The notes under the pieces: model-generated
The model's database searches: none
Seen by the model: the letters and a program-made list of their open reading frames with translations, nothing else
What the model was told of the DNA's origin: nothing
Assembly: GCF_022808175.1 (NCBI RefSeq)
Contig: NZ_JALGBX010000029.1
Location: 1 to 64,000 of the forward strand
Length of the DNA: 64,000 nt
From: Streptomyces sp. AP-93
GTDB lineage: Bacteria; Actinomycetota; Actinomycetes; Streptomycetales; Streptomycetaceae
Reading direction: 5' to 3'
Shown here: piece after piece, positions 1 through 8,488 of the stretch
Position numbering within the stretch: the first letter of the stretch is position 1
Layout of the letters: each line of letters opens with the position of its first letter
Program-made: the position numbers and the translations under genes

Positions 1-66
1 CCTCCTCCGCGACGGACGGTGCTACCAAAGCGCACTCCCCGTCACAACCGCAGCTTGACAACGTTA
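1..66. other. Left edge, no gene
   Basis: No coding region is recognised before the end of the chitinase gene. Bases 56-65 read TGACAACGTT, ten of the fourteen positions of a LacI-family operator half-plus-core (TGACAACGTTGTCA). The same core occurs as a perfect palindrome at 45928-45943. It could be an operator for a gene lying to the left of the window, but a single imperfect match is weak evidence. Confidence 0.3.
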
Positions 67-1746
67 TTAGGAGGTGAAGCCGGCCGTGATGGAGGTGAAC
101 TGCCAGTCGCTCTGGGCGATGCCGGAGCAGGTCTCCTGCAGGCCGCCGCCGGGGCAGCCGCGGTCGCGGTTCACCGACCAGAAGGCGAGGCGCGCGATGT
201 GGTGGGAGTTGGCCCAGTTGCGGATGTCGGTCCAGTTCTGGACGGTGGTGGTCTCCTGGGTGTCGCTGATGCCGTTCATGCCCGAGATGCCGATGTGGGA
301 GTACGCGGTCGCGTCGTCCCAGCCGTAGACGGACTTCAGCTTGGCCTTGAGGCCCTCGGTGGCGCTGACGGTGCTGGCGTACATGTCCGTCGAGGCGTTG
401 CCGAAGTCGAACGGCATGATCGTGAAGACGTCGATGCCGGTGTTCAGCGCCTTGGACTGCTCGATCAGACGGTTGCCCCAGCTGGTCGGGCCGGTGGTGG
501 AGGTGCCGAAGGTCAGGATGGTCTTCAGGCCGGGGTTGTTCTGCTTGACGATCTTGAGGGCGCCCAGGATGCGGTCCTGGACCACGGCGTTCTCGAACTC
601 GTCGGTGTTCTCGATGTCCACGTCGATGGCCTTGAGTCCGTAGGCGTCGATGACCTTCTGGTACGCGCCGGCCAGGGCCTCGGCACTGGAGCAGTTGGGG
701 CCGAGCTTGTTGCCCTGCCAGCCGCCGATGGAGGGCACGATGTCGCCGCCCGCCGCGCGGATCGAGGCGATGGTGCTCTGGTCCACGCCGCCGGTCAGCG
801 GGCGCTGACCGTCCCAGGACGGGTTGCAGCCGCCGGAGGAGAGGATGAACGCCATGGTGAACCACTTGGTGCCGGTCGCGTTCATCACGGTGGTCGGGCT
901 CGGCGGGTTGCCCCAGCCGAGGTAGAGGTACGGCGCGGCCTGCTTGAAGCCGGTCGGCGGCGTGGTCCCGGTGTCGGTGGTGACGTTGACCGTGTTCGAG
1001 GCGGCCGAGGTGTTCCCCGCGGCGTCGCGGGCGCGCACGGTGAACGCGTAGGCGGTGCTGGGGGTCAGGCCGGTGACGGTCGCGCTGGTGGTGCCCGACG
1101 TGGCGACCAACGCGCCGCCCTGGTAGACGTCGTAGCCGTTCACGCCGACGTTGTCGGTGGACGCGGTCCAGGACAGGGAGGCCGTGGTGGAGGTCTTGCC
1201 GGTGGCGGCGAGGCTGCCGGGCACGGTGGGCGCCTGGGTGTCGACGGTGCCGCCGGGGCCGTCCAGGGTGATGTCGTCGGCGTGGTAAGTGCCCTGGCCG
1301 TACCAGCCGTTGAGGTAGACCTCGGCGCTGGTCTGGGAGGCGCCGGTGGTGAAGGCGACGGTCAGTTTGGTGTACGCGGCGGCCGAGGGGGTCCAGGTGG
1401 AGGCGCCGCCGGTGACCCCGAGGTAGACGTAGCTGCCGCGAACCCAGGCGGAGAGCGTGTAGCTGGTGTTGGGCTGTACGGCGACGGTCTGGACGCACTT
1501 GGCGTTGTCGCTCGCACTGGCCGCGCCGGCCAGGGCCTTGCTCCCGCCGTGCACCGGCGAGCCGACCACGGAGCCCAGCCCGCCCGAACAGGACCAGCCG
1601 GCCGTGGTGCCGGACTCGAAGTCGCCGTTCGAGAGGAGGTTGGCGCCGAAGGCCGCCCCGGGAGAGGTCAGCACCGCGGCCGCGCCGAGCAGGGTGGCGC
1701 CGAGGGCGCAGGCCAGCCGGGTACGCGTTCGGTTCGGGGTACGCAA
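67..1746 (-). CDS. Secreted GH18 chitinase with CBM and FnIII domains
   Basis: An extracellular chitinase of glycoside hydrolase family 18 (559 aa). Residues 1-35 are a Sec signal peptide with an Arg-rich start and a likely cut after AFGA. Residues about 36-165 (NLLSNGDFESG...) form a carbohydrate-binding module, about 172-257 a fibronectin type III domain, and about 266-557 the GH18 barrel. The catalytic DxDxE is visible as AIDVDIE near residue 375. This order, CBM-FnIII-GH18, is typical of Streptomyces chitinases. The start is a TTG with GGAGG seven bases upstream; no ATG fits. A DasR-like operator lies about 200 bases upstream, so GlcNAc-responsive control is likely. The next gene (GlxA-type regulator) is divergent. 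Confidence 0.93.
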   Translation of the reverse strand: MRTPNRTRTRLACALGATLLGAAAVLTSPGAAFGANLLSNGDFESGTTAGWSCSGGLGSVVGSPVHGGSKALAGAASASDNAKCVQTVAVQPNTSYTLSAWVRGSYVYLGVTGGASTWTPSAAAYTKLTVAFTTGASQTSAEVYLNGWYGQGTYHADDITLDGPGGTVDTQAPTVPGSLAATGKTSTTASLSWTASTDNVGVNGYDVYQGGALVATSGTTSATVTGLTPSTAYAFTVRARDAAGNTSAASNTVNVTTDTGTTPPTGFKQAAPYLYLGWGNPPSPTTVMNATGTKWFTMAFILSSGGCNPSWDGQRPLTGGVDQSTIASIRAAGGDIVPSIGGWQGNKLGPNCSSAEALAGAYQKVIDAYGLKAIDVDIENTDEFENAVVQDRILGALKIVKQNNPGLKTILTFGTSTTGPTSWGNRLIEQSKALNTGIDVFTIMPFDFGNASTDMYASTVSATEGLKAKLKSVYGWDDATAYSHIGISGMNGISDTQETTTVQNWTDIRNWANSHHIARLAFWSVNRDRGCPGGGLQETCSGIAQSDWQFTSITAGFTS

Positions 1747-1945
1747 GGAAGTGCCTCCAGTGGGAATGGGGGGACGGCGTGGAGCGCGAAGCGGGGGCGT
1801 GCGGCCCGCCGGGGACGCGTGGGGACGGGGTGGCGGGGCCGTGGGTGGGGCCCTGTAGCCGGGCGGGCATGGGGAGTTGACGCCGTATCCGCTTCGTGTG
1901 CGCTTCGTGGCCGGGAACCTAATCCTCCGGAAGGACCGCCGTCAA

Positions 1946-1961
1946 CAGGTCTGGACCAACT
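1946..1961 (-). promoter_or_regulatory. DasR-responsive element (dre) upstream of chitinase
   Basis: Read on the minus strand, the sequence is TTGGTCCAGACCTG. It matches the known dre consensus (ACTGGTCTAGACCACT) at the TGGTC-AGACC core, with the core at 1948-1959. Such 12-base elements are the classic direct-repeat operators of Streptomyces chitinase promoters, bound by the GntR repressor DasR and released by glucosamine-6-phosphate. Only one copy was seen here, whereas many chitinase promoters have two. Confidence 0.75.
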
Positions 1962-2040
1962 GATAGGTGGTTATCTCAATCGGAAGGTTTACTAACCGTG
2001 GAGCTTGACAAGCCTCCCGCCCCTTCGGAAGCATGTCGCG

Positions 2041-2997
2041 GTGCCAGCCTCCCGCCCCCACCACGTCGCCGTCCTCGTCCTCGAAGGGGCGAAACCCCTC
2101 GACGTCGGCATCCCCGCGCAGGTGTTCACGACCCGCGCGAGCATGCCCTACGAGGTCCGGGTGTGCGGCGCCGCCCCGGGGCTGGTGACCGGCGGTGACG
2201 GCCTGTCGTACTCCGTCGCCCACGGCCTCGAAGCCCTGGCCTGGGCCGACACCGTCTTCGTCCCCGGCTACCGGTTCCCCGACCGCGAGGACCCGTCGCG
2301 GGCCGTCGTCGAGGCGCTGATCGCCGCCCACGAACGGGGCGCGCGGCTCGCGGCCATCTCCACGGGAGCCTTCGCGCTCGCCGCCACGGGCCTGCTCGAC
2401 GGCAAACGGGCCACCACGCACTGGCACTACGCCCGGGCCCTCGCGGCCAAGTGGCCGCTGGTCCGGGTCGACGAGAACGTCCTGTTCGTCGACGAGGGCT
2501 CCGTGCTGACCTCGGCCGGAGCCGCCTCGGGCATCGACCTGTGCCTGCACGTCCTGCGCAGCGACCTCGGGGTGGCCGCCTCGAACCACACCGCCCGGCG
2601 GCTGGTCGCGGCCCCCTACCGCAGCGGCGGCCAGGCGCAGTACGTACCGCGCAGCGTGCCCGAGCCGCTCGGCCCGCGCTTCGCCGCCACCCGCGAGTGG
2701 GCGCTGCACCGGCTCGGCGAACCCCTCACCCTGGAGGTGCTCGCCCGGCACGCGGCGGTGTCCCCGCGCACGTTCTCGCGGCGGTTCGCCGAGGACACCG
2801 GGTACACGCCGATGCAGTGGGTGATGCGCGCCCGGATCGACGTGGCACGCGAACTGCTGGAGCGATCGGAGCGGAGCGTGGAGCAGATCGCCGCGGACGT
2901 GGGCCTGGGCACCGGCGCGAACCTGCGGCTGCACTTCCAGCACATCCTGCGGACCACGCCGAGCGAGTACCGGCGCACCTTCGCCCGGGGCGAGTGA
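2041..2997 (+). CDS. GlxA-family AraC-type transcriptional regulator
   Basis: A DNA-binding regulator (318 aa) with an N-terminal DJ-1/PfpI-like (class I glutamine amidotransferase fold) domain at about residues 5-175 and a C-terminal AraC helix-turn-helix pair at about 215-315 (ending PSEYRRTFARGE). The amidotransferase-like domain probably senses a ligand and is not expected to be an active protease. GTG at 2041 has GGAAG nine bases upstream and is preferred over TTG at 2005, which has no SD. It is divergent from the chitinase gene and precedes a GAPDH gene. It may control either neighbour; the sequence does not say which. A second member of this family lies at 22184-23161. Confidence 0.88.
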   Translation: MPASRPHHVAVLVLEGAKPLDVGIPAQVFTTRASMPYEVRVCGAAPGLVTGGDGLSYSVAHGLEALAWADTVFVPGYRFPDREDPSRAVVEALIAAHERGARLAAISTGAFALAATGLLDGKRATTHWHYARALAAKWPLVRVDENVLFVDEGSVLTSAGAASGIDLCLHVLRSDLGVAASNHTARRLVAAPYRSGGQAQYVPRSVPEPLGPRFAATREWALHRLGEPLTLEVLARHAAVSPRTFSRRFAEDTGYTPMQWVMRARIDVARELLERSERSVEQIAADVGLGTGANLRLHFQHILRTTPSEYRRTFARGE

Positions 2998-3020
2998 CGG
3001 AGGACGGCGCGCAGCGGCCG

Positions 3021-3098
3021 CCGGACCGTGCGGAGCCGTGGCCGGACCGTGCGGAGCTGTCGCCGACCGTGCGGAGCCGCCGCCGGACCGTGCGGAGC
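3021..3098 (+). repeat. Four imperfect tandem copies, ~21-base period
   Basis: The unit CCGGACCGTGCGGAGC occurs at 3021-3036, 3042-3057, 3063-3077 (one base shorter) and 3083-3098. A degenerate fifth trace (GCGGACCGTGG) follows near 3125. The array fills much of the 216-base gap between the GlxA-type regulator and the GAPDH gene. A period near two helical turns would put all copies on one DNA face, as in a multi-site operator, but it may equally be simple slippage expansion. Confidence 0.8.
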
Positions 3099-3213
3099 CG
3101 CCGCCGGCGCGTGGCGCGATCCTTGCGGACCGTGGCGATCGCGCCGCTGTCGCAGGCGTCCCCGACCCGCGAATCTGGTGACGAACCCAAGGGACAGGGA
3201 ACAGGGAGACACC

Positions 3214-4212
3214 ATGACTCGCATCGCCATCAACGGATTCGGCCGCATCGGACGCAACGTGCTCCGCGCGCTGCTCGAACGCGACAGCAAGCTCGACGTC
3301 GTCGCGGTCAACGACCTCACCGAACCCGCCACCCTCGCGCGGCTGCTCGCCTACGACACCACCTCCGGCCGGCTCGGCCGGCCGGTGACCGTGGACGGGG
3401 ACGTCCTCGTCGTCGACGGCCGCCGCATCAAAGTGCTCGCCGAGCGCGAGCCGGCGCAGCTGCCCTGGGCCGAGCTCGGCGTGGACATCGTGCTGGAGGC
3501 CACCGGCCGCTTCGCCACCGCGAAGGCCGCCCGCGCCCACATCGAAGCGGGAGCCACGAGGGTGCTCGTCAGCGCGCCGGCGGACGGGGCCGACATCACG
3601 CTCGCCTACGGGGTGAACAGCGACTCCTACGACCCGGCCCTGCACACGATCGTCTCCAACGCCTCGTGCACGACCAACGCGCTCGCGCCGCTGGCCGCCG
3701 TCCTCGACGAACTCGCGGGCATCGAGCACGGCTTCATGACCACGGTGCACGCCTACACGCAGGAGCAGAACCTGCAGGACGGTCCGCACCGCGACCCCCG
3801 GCGCGCCCGCGCCGCCGCCGTGAACATCGTGCCCACCACGACGGGCGCCGCCAAGGCCATCGGTCTGGTCCTGCCGAACCTGGACGGCAAGCTCTCCGGC
3901 GACTCGATCCGCGTCCCCGTTCCGGTGGGCTCCATCGTCGAGCTGAACACCACCGTCGCCCGCGACGTGACCCGCGAGGACGTCCTCGCCGCCTACCGCG
4001 CCGCCGCCGAAGGGCCGCTCGCCGGAGTGCTGGAGTACTCGGACGACCCGCTCGTGTCCTCCGACATCACGGGCAACCCCGCCTCGTCGATCTTCGACTC
4101 GGCCCTCACCCGCGTCGAAGGCCGCCACATCAAGGTGGTCGCCTGGTACGACAACGAGTGGGGCTTCTCGAACCGGGTCATCGACACGCTCGAGCTCCTC
4201 GCCGGCCGCTGA
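3214..4212 (+). CDS. gap: Type I glyceraldehyde-3-phosphate dehydrogenase
   Basis: The glycolytic enzyme (332 aa) that oxidises glyceraldehyde-3-phosphate with NAD and phosphate to 1,3-bisphosphoglycerate in the cytosol. The Rossmann start INGFGRIGRNVLRAL, the catalytic motif SNASCTTNALAP (Cys152) and the C-terminal WYDNEWGFSNRV are all present. Asn-Asp in VAVNDLTEP fits NAD preference. ATG has ACAGGGAG six bases upstream. It stands alone, without pgk or tpi, and follows a GlxA-type regulator, so it is probably an accessory GAPDH copy and not the main glycolytic one; that is an inference from context. A strong terminator follows it. Confidence 0.95.
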   Translation: MTRIAINGFGRIGRNVLRALLERDSKLDVVAVNDLTEPATLARLLAYDTTSGRLGRPVTVDGDVLVVDGRRIKVLAEREPAQLPWAELGVDIVLEATGRFATAKAARAHIEAGATRVLVSAPADGADITLAYGVNSDSYDPALHTIVSNASCTTNALAPLAAVLDELAGIEHGFMTTVHAYTQEQNLQDGPHRDPRRARAAAVNIVPTTTGAAKAIGLVLPNLDGKLSGDSIRVPVPVGSIVELNTTVARDVTREDVLAAYRAAAEGPLAGVLEYSDDPLVSSDITGNPASSIFDSALTRVEGRHIKVVAWYDNEWGFSNRVIDTLELLAGR

Positions 4213-4234
4213 GGCCACCGCCCCCGGCGAGCAG

Positions 4235-4275
4235 GCGCCGCGGACCGGGTTTCCGGTCCGCGGCGCGCTGCTTTT
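4235..4275 (+). terminator. Rho-independent terminator after gap
   Basis: A perfect 14-base-pair stem (4235-4248 with 4253-4266) closes a GTTT loop and is followed by GCTGCTTTT. It begins 22 bases after the GAPDH stop codon and separates it from the Pls-like gene. Confidence 0.9.
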
Positions 4276-4430
4276 ACCGTCCCTTCCCGGCCATGCGCAA
4301 GGCTTGAACCAGAAAATCCTTGATGTCGCACTAGACTGGCGGGTTGTTTGGCGCTGGACCGGAACAACCTGGGCAGACCCGGGCTCCGCCCGGCGACCCG
4401 GAGGCTTCCGGGAACACGACGCGAGGGCCG

Positions 4431-7400
4431 ATGGCAGCCACACCAGAGCACGGTGAAGTCACGCTGCTCGACGACGGGACCGGGCTCGACGAAGGGCCCG
4501 CGTCCGACGCCGGGGAGGGGCCCGAGGAGTCCGGCAAGTCGGCCCTGTTCTCCGCCGGACCCGCCGCTCCGACGCGCACTCTCGTCGACGTCTTCGAGGC
4601 CTCCGTACGGGCCCACCCCGACGAGCTCGCCCTGGACGACGGAGCCACCCGGCTGACCTACCGGGCGCTCGCCGCCGAGGTGGAGCGCCGGCGGCAGGCC
4701 CTCGCGGCGGCCGGGGTGGGGCTCGGCGACCGGGTCGGCGTCCGCGTGCCGTCCGGGACCAACGAGCTGTACGCGGGCATCCTGGCCGTCCTCGCGGCGG
4801 GCGCCGCCTACGTGCCCGTCGACGCCGAGGACCCGGACGAGCGGGCCGACCTGGTCTTCGGCGAGGCCGGAGTACGGGCCGTCCTGGGCGCCGGCCAGCG
4901 CATCGAGGTCGCCGCGCGGGGCAAGGGCGCCGACCCCGACGCCGACGCCGGCCCCGGCGCCGGCCCCGCAGGCGCCCCCGCCGCCCGCCCCGGCCCCGAG
5001 CACGACGCCTGGATCATCTTCACCTCCGGCTCCACCGGCAAGCCCAAGGGCGTGGCCGTCAGCCACCGCAGCGCCGCCGCCTTCGTGGACGCCGAGGCCG
5101 CGCTGTTCCTCACCGAGGAGCCGATCGGCCCCGGCGACCGGGTCATGGCCGGACTGTCCGTCGCCTTCGACGCCTCCTGCGAGGAGATGTGGCTGGCCTG
5201 GCGCTACGGCGCCTGCCTAGTCCCCGTCCCCCGCTCGCAGGTCCGCAGCGGCGCCGACCTCGGCCCCTGGCTGGCCGAGCAGGAGATCACCGTCGTCTCC
5301 ACGGTGCCGACCCTGGCCGCCCTGTGGGAGCCCGAGGCACTCAACGAGGTCCGGCTGCTGATCTTCGGCGGTGAGGCCTGCCCGCCCGAGCTCACCCAGC
5401 GCCTGGTCACCGAGGGCCGCGAGGTCTGGAACACCTACGGCCCCACCGAGGCCACCGTCGTCGCCTGCGCCTCGCTCCTGAGCGGCGAGGAACCGATCCG
5501 CATCGGCCTCCCGCTGAACGGCTGGGAACTGGCCGTCGTCGACGAATCCGGCGAACCGGTCCCCATGGGCGGCAGCGGCCAGCTCGTCATCGGCGGCGTC
5601 GGCCTGGCCCGCTACCTCGACCCCGAGAAGGACGCGGACAAGTACGCCCCGCTGGAATCCCTCGGCTGGGAGCGCGCCTACCGCAGCGGCGACCTCGTCC
5701 GCGCCGAACCCGAAGGCCTGGTCTTCCTGGGCCGCGGCGACGAGCAGATCAAGCTCGGCGGCCGCCGGATCGAGCTCGGCGAAGTGGACGCCGCCCTCCA
5801 GGCCCTCCCCGGGGTCGCCGGCGCCGCCGCCGCGGTCCGCACGGCGCGCAGCGGCAACCAGCTCCTCGTCGGCTACCTGGTCACCCAGGACGGCTGGGAC
5901 CACGCGGCGGCCGTGACCCGGCTCCGCGCCGAGCTGCCCGCAGCCCTCGTACCGCTGCTCGCGCCCGTCGAGGAGCTGCCCACCCGCACCTCCGGCAAGG
6001 TGGACCGCAGCGCCCTGCCCTGGCCGCTCCCGGAGCTGGAGACCAGCGGACCCACCGAGCAGCTCTACGGGACCGAGGCCTGGCTCGCCGAGCAGTGGAG
6101 CGAGACCCTGGGCGTGGCCGTCACCGGCGCCGCCGACGATTTCTTCGCCATCGGCGGCAGCAGCCTCGCCGCCGCCCAGCTCACCACCCGGCTGCGCACC
6201 CGCTACCCGAGCGCGGCCGTCCTCGACATCTACCAGCAGCCCACCCTGCGCAAGCTGGCCCGGCACCTGGAGAAGTCCGCACAGGACGACGGCGCGGTCC
6301 GGACCATCGCCCCCGTCCCGCTGCGGGCCAAGGTGATCCAGTCCCTGCTGCTGCTCCCGCTCTTCACCCTGGTCGGCCTGCGCTGGACGGTGGCGCTCCT
6401 CGCCCTGGGCAACGTACTGCACTGGTTCGGGGCCTATCCGTGGGCGCCGGCCGCCTCCTGGTGGCTCGTCGCCGCCGGCGCCGCACTCCTCTTCAGCCCG
6501 CCCGGCCGCCTCGCGATCGCCGCCGGCGGCGCCCGGCTGCTGCTGCGCGGGGTGAAGGCGGGCCGTCACCCGCGCGGCGGAAACGTTCACCTTCGACTGT
6601 GGACGGCCGAGCGGCTGGCCGAGTACTCCGGCGCGACCTCGCTCACCGGCTCCTGGCTGGAGCGCTACGCACGGGCCCTGGGCGCCAAGATCGGCCCCGA
6701 GGTGGACCTGCACTCGCTGCCGCCCGTCACCGGCATGCTCAAGCTCGGCCGCGGCTGCGCCGTGGAGTCCGAGGTGGACCTCTCCGGCCACTGGCTGGAC
6801 GGGGACCGGCTGGAGATCGGCGCCGTGAAGGTCGGCGCGGGCGCCGTCGTCGGCACCCGCAGCATCCTCTTCCCCGGCGCCCGGGTCGGCAAGCGGGCCG
6901 AGGTGGCCCCCGGCTCCGCCGTGGTCGGCCAGATCCCGACCGGCCAGCGCTGGGCCGGAGCCCCCGCCGGCAAACTCGGCAAGGCCAAGCGGAACTGGCC
7001 CAAGGAGCGCCCGCCGCGCGGTCTGCCCTGGCGCGCCGCCTACGGTGCGGCCGGCTTCTGCCTCACCTCCCTGCCCGTGCTCGCCGCCCTGCCCGCCCTC
7101 CTCGTGGCCGGCCGGTTCGTGCCCGCCGACGCCGGACTCGGCCGCGCCCTGGCCGGAGCGCTGCTCGCCGTGGTGCCGGGGGCGCTCGCCTACGGGTTCG
7201 CGTACGCGGCTCTGATCCTGGTCTCCGTACGCCTCCTCAGCCTCGGGCTGCGCACCGGCGTCCATCCCACGCACAGCAGGATCGGCTGGCAGGCCTGGAC
7301 GGTCACCCAGCTGATGGACCTCTCCCGGGAGACCCTCTTCCCCCTGTACGCCGGACTGATCACCCCGGTGTGGCTGCGGCTGCTCGGCATGAAGATCGGC

Positions 7401-8414
7401 CGGGGCGCCGAGGTGTCCACGGTGCTCGCGCTCCCGAGCCTCACCACCGTCGGCGAGGGCGCGTTCCTCGCCGACGACACCTTGACCGCCCCTTACGAGC
7501 TGGGCGGCGGCTGGCTGCGGATCGGCCACTCCGAGATCGGCCGCCGGGCCTTCCTCGGCAATTCCGGAATGACCGCGCCGGGCCGTTCCGTGCCGGACGA
7601 CGGGCTGGTCGGCGTCCTGTCCGCCACCCCGAAGAAGGCCAAGAAGGGCAGCTCCTACCTGGGCCTGCCGCCGGTCCGGCTGCCGCGGTCCGCGGCCGAC
7701 TCCGACCAGAGCCGGACGTACGATCCGCCCGCGCGGCTGCTGTGGGCGCGCGCTCTGGTGGAGCTGTGCCGGCTCGTCCCGGTGTTCTGCTCGGCCGCGC
7801 TGGCCGTGGTGACCGTGGCGGCGTTCTGTGCGCTGGCCGCAGCGGACGGGCCCGGGGTGTGGGGGACCGCGCTGCTGTCCGGAGCCGTCCTGCTCGCCGC
7901 CGGGGTGGCCGCGTGCCTGGTCGCGGCGGCCGCGAAATGGCTGCTGGTGGGCCGCCACCGGGCGGGCGAGCACCCGCTGTGGAGCGGCTTCGTGTGGCGC
8001 AACGAACTGGCCGACACCTTCGTCGAGGTACTGGCCGTGCCCTGGCTGGTCGGCTCGGTGCCCGGTACGCCGGTGCTGTCCCTGTGGCTGCGCGGACTCG
8101 GTGCCCGGATCGGCCGCGGCGTGTGGTGCGAGAGCTACTGGCTGCCCGAGACCGACCTGGTCGTCCTGGGCGACGCGGTGAGCGTGAACCGGGGCTGCGT
8201 GTTGCAGACGCACCTCTTCCACGACCGGATCTTGAGGACGGATACTGTGGTCCTCCGTGAGGGCGCCACCCTGGGCCCGGGTGGAATCGTCCTGCCCGGG
8301 AGCACGGTCGGGGCCCGCAGCACTCTGGGTCCCGCCTCCCTCGTGATGGCCGGGGAATCCGTTCCCGCCGACACCCGCTGGCTGGGCAACCCGATCGAGG
8401 CGTGGCGGTCCTGA
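4431..8414 (+). CDS. Pls-type homopoly-amino-acid synthetase (membrane NRPS)
   Basis: A single-module, membrane-bound nonribosomal peptide synthetase (1,327 aa) with the architecture and length of epsilon-poly-L-lysine synthetase Pls (about 1,319 aa). The adenylation domain (about 50-530) has FTSGSTGKPKG, the FDAS motif whose Asp binds an alpha-amino group, NTYGPTEATV, and Lys523 in TSGKVDR. The carrier domain (about 545-620) has FFAIGGSSL with Ser578 for phosphopantetheine. From about 635 on, pairs of membrane helices alternate with three soluble domains carrying hexapeptide-repeat stretches (RIGRGVWCESYWLPETDL in the last). There is no canonical condensation or thioesterase domain, as in Pls, where the three soluble domains join monomers. 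The amino acid used cannot be read with confidence. ATG 4431 gives the family length; an in-frame TTG at 4344 is less likely. An M1 peptidase gene follows after 74 bases. Confidence 0.9.
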   Translation: MAATPEHGEVTLLDDGTGLDEGPASDAGEGPEESGKSALFSAGPAAPTRTLVDVFEASVRAHPDELALDDGATRLTYRALAAEVERRRQALAAAGVGLGDRVGVRVPSGTNELYAGILAVLAAGAAYVPVDAEDPDERADLVFGEAGVRAVLGAGQRIEVAARGKGADPDADAGPGAGPAGAPAARPGPEHDAWIIFTSGSTGKPKGVAVSHRSAAAFVDAEAALFLTEEPIGPGDRVMAGLSVAFDASCEEMWLAWRYGACLVPVPRSQVRSGADLGPWLAEQEITVVSTVPTLAALWEPEALNEVRLLIFGGEACPPELTQRLVTEGREVWNTYGPTEATVVACASLLSGEEPIRIGLPLNGWELAVVDESGEPVPMGGSGQLVIGGVGLARYLDPEKDADKYAPLESLGWERAYRSGDLVRAEPEGLVFLGRGDEQIKLGGRRIELGEVDAALQALPGVAGAAAAVRTARSGNQLLVGYLVTQDGWDHAAAVTRLRAELPAALVPLLAPVEELPTRTSGKVDRSALPWPLPELETSGPTEQLYGTEAWLAEQWSETLGVAVTGAADDFFAIGGSSLAAAQLTTRLRTRYPSAAVLDIYQQPTLRKLARHLEKSAQDDGAVRTIAPVPLRAKVIQSLLLLPLFTLVGLRWTVALLALGNVLHWFGAYPWAPAASWWLVAAGAALLFSPPGRLAIAAGGARLLLRGVKAGRHPRGGNVHLRLWTAERLAEYSGATSLTGSWLERYARALGAKIGPEVDLHSLPPVTGMLKLGRGCAVESEVDLSGHWLDGDRLEIGAVKVGAGAVVGTRSILFPGARVGKRAEVAPGSAVVGQIPTGQRWAGAPAGKLGKAKRNWPKERPPRGLPWRAAYGAAGFCLTSLPVLAALPALLVAGRFVPADAGLGRALAGALLAVVPGALAYGFAYAALILVSVRLLSLGLRTGVHPTHSRIGWQAWTVTQLMDLSRETLFPLYAGLITPVWLRLLGMKIGRGAEVSTVLALPSLTTVGEGAFLADDTLTAPYELGGGWLRIGHSEIGRRAFLGNSGMTAPGRSVPDDGLVGVLSATPKKAKKGSSYLGLPPVRLPRSAADSDQSRTYDPPARLLWARALVELCRLVPVFCSAALAVVTVAAFCALAAADGPGVWGTALLSGAVLLAAGVAACLVAAAAKWLLVGRHRAGEHPLWSGFVWRNELADTFVEVLAVPWLVGSVPGTPVLSLWLRGLGARIGRGVWCESYWLPETDLVVLGDAVSVNRGCVLQTHLFHDRILRTDTVVLREGATLGPGGIVLPGSTVGARSTLGPASLVMAGESVPADTRWLGNPIEAWRS

Positions 8415-8488
8415 AAGGCGGGTCCTACAGGACCGGCCCGGCACCACCAGCACGTCGTACGAGCACAACGCAGGGAGCGGAAGCGGCA

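Noticed and set aside
19..1995. Long plus-strand open frame of about 650 codons opposite the chitinase gene
   Set aside because: It is Gly/Ala/Arg-rich nonsense antisense to a well-conserved gene; such frames arise from the GC bias of the third codon position.
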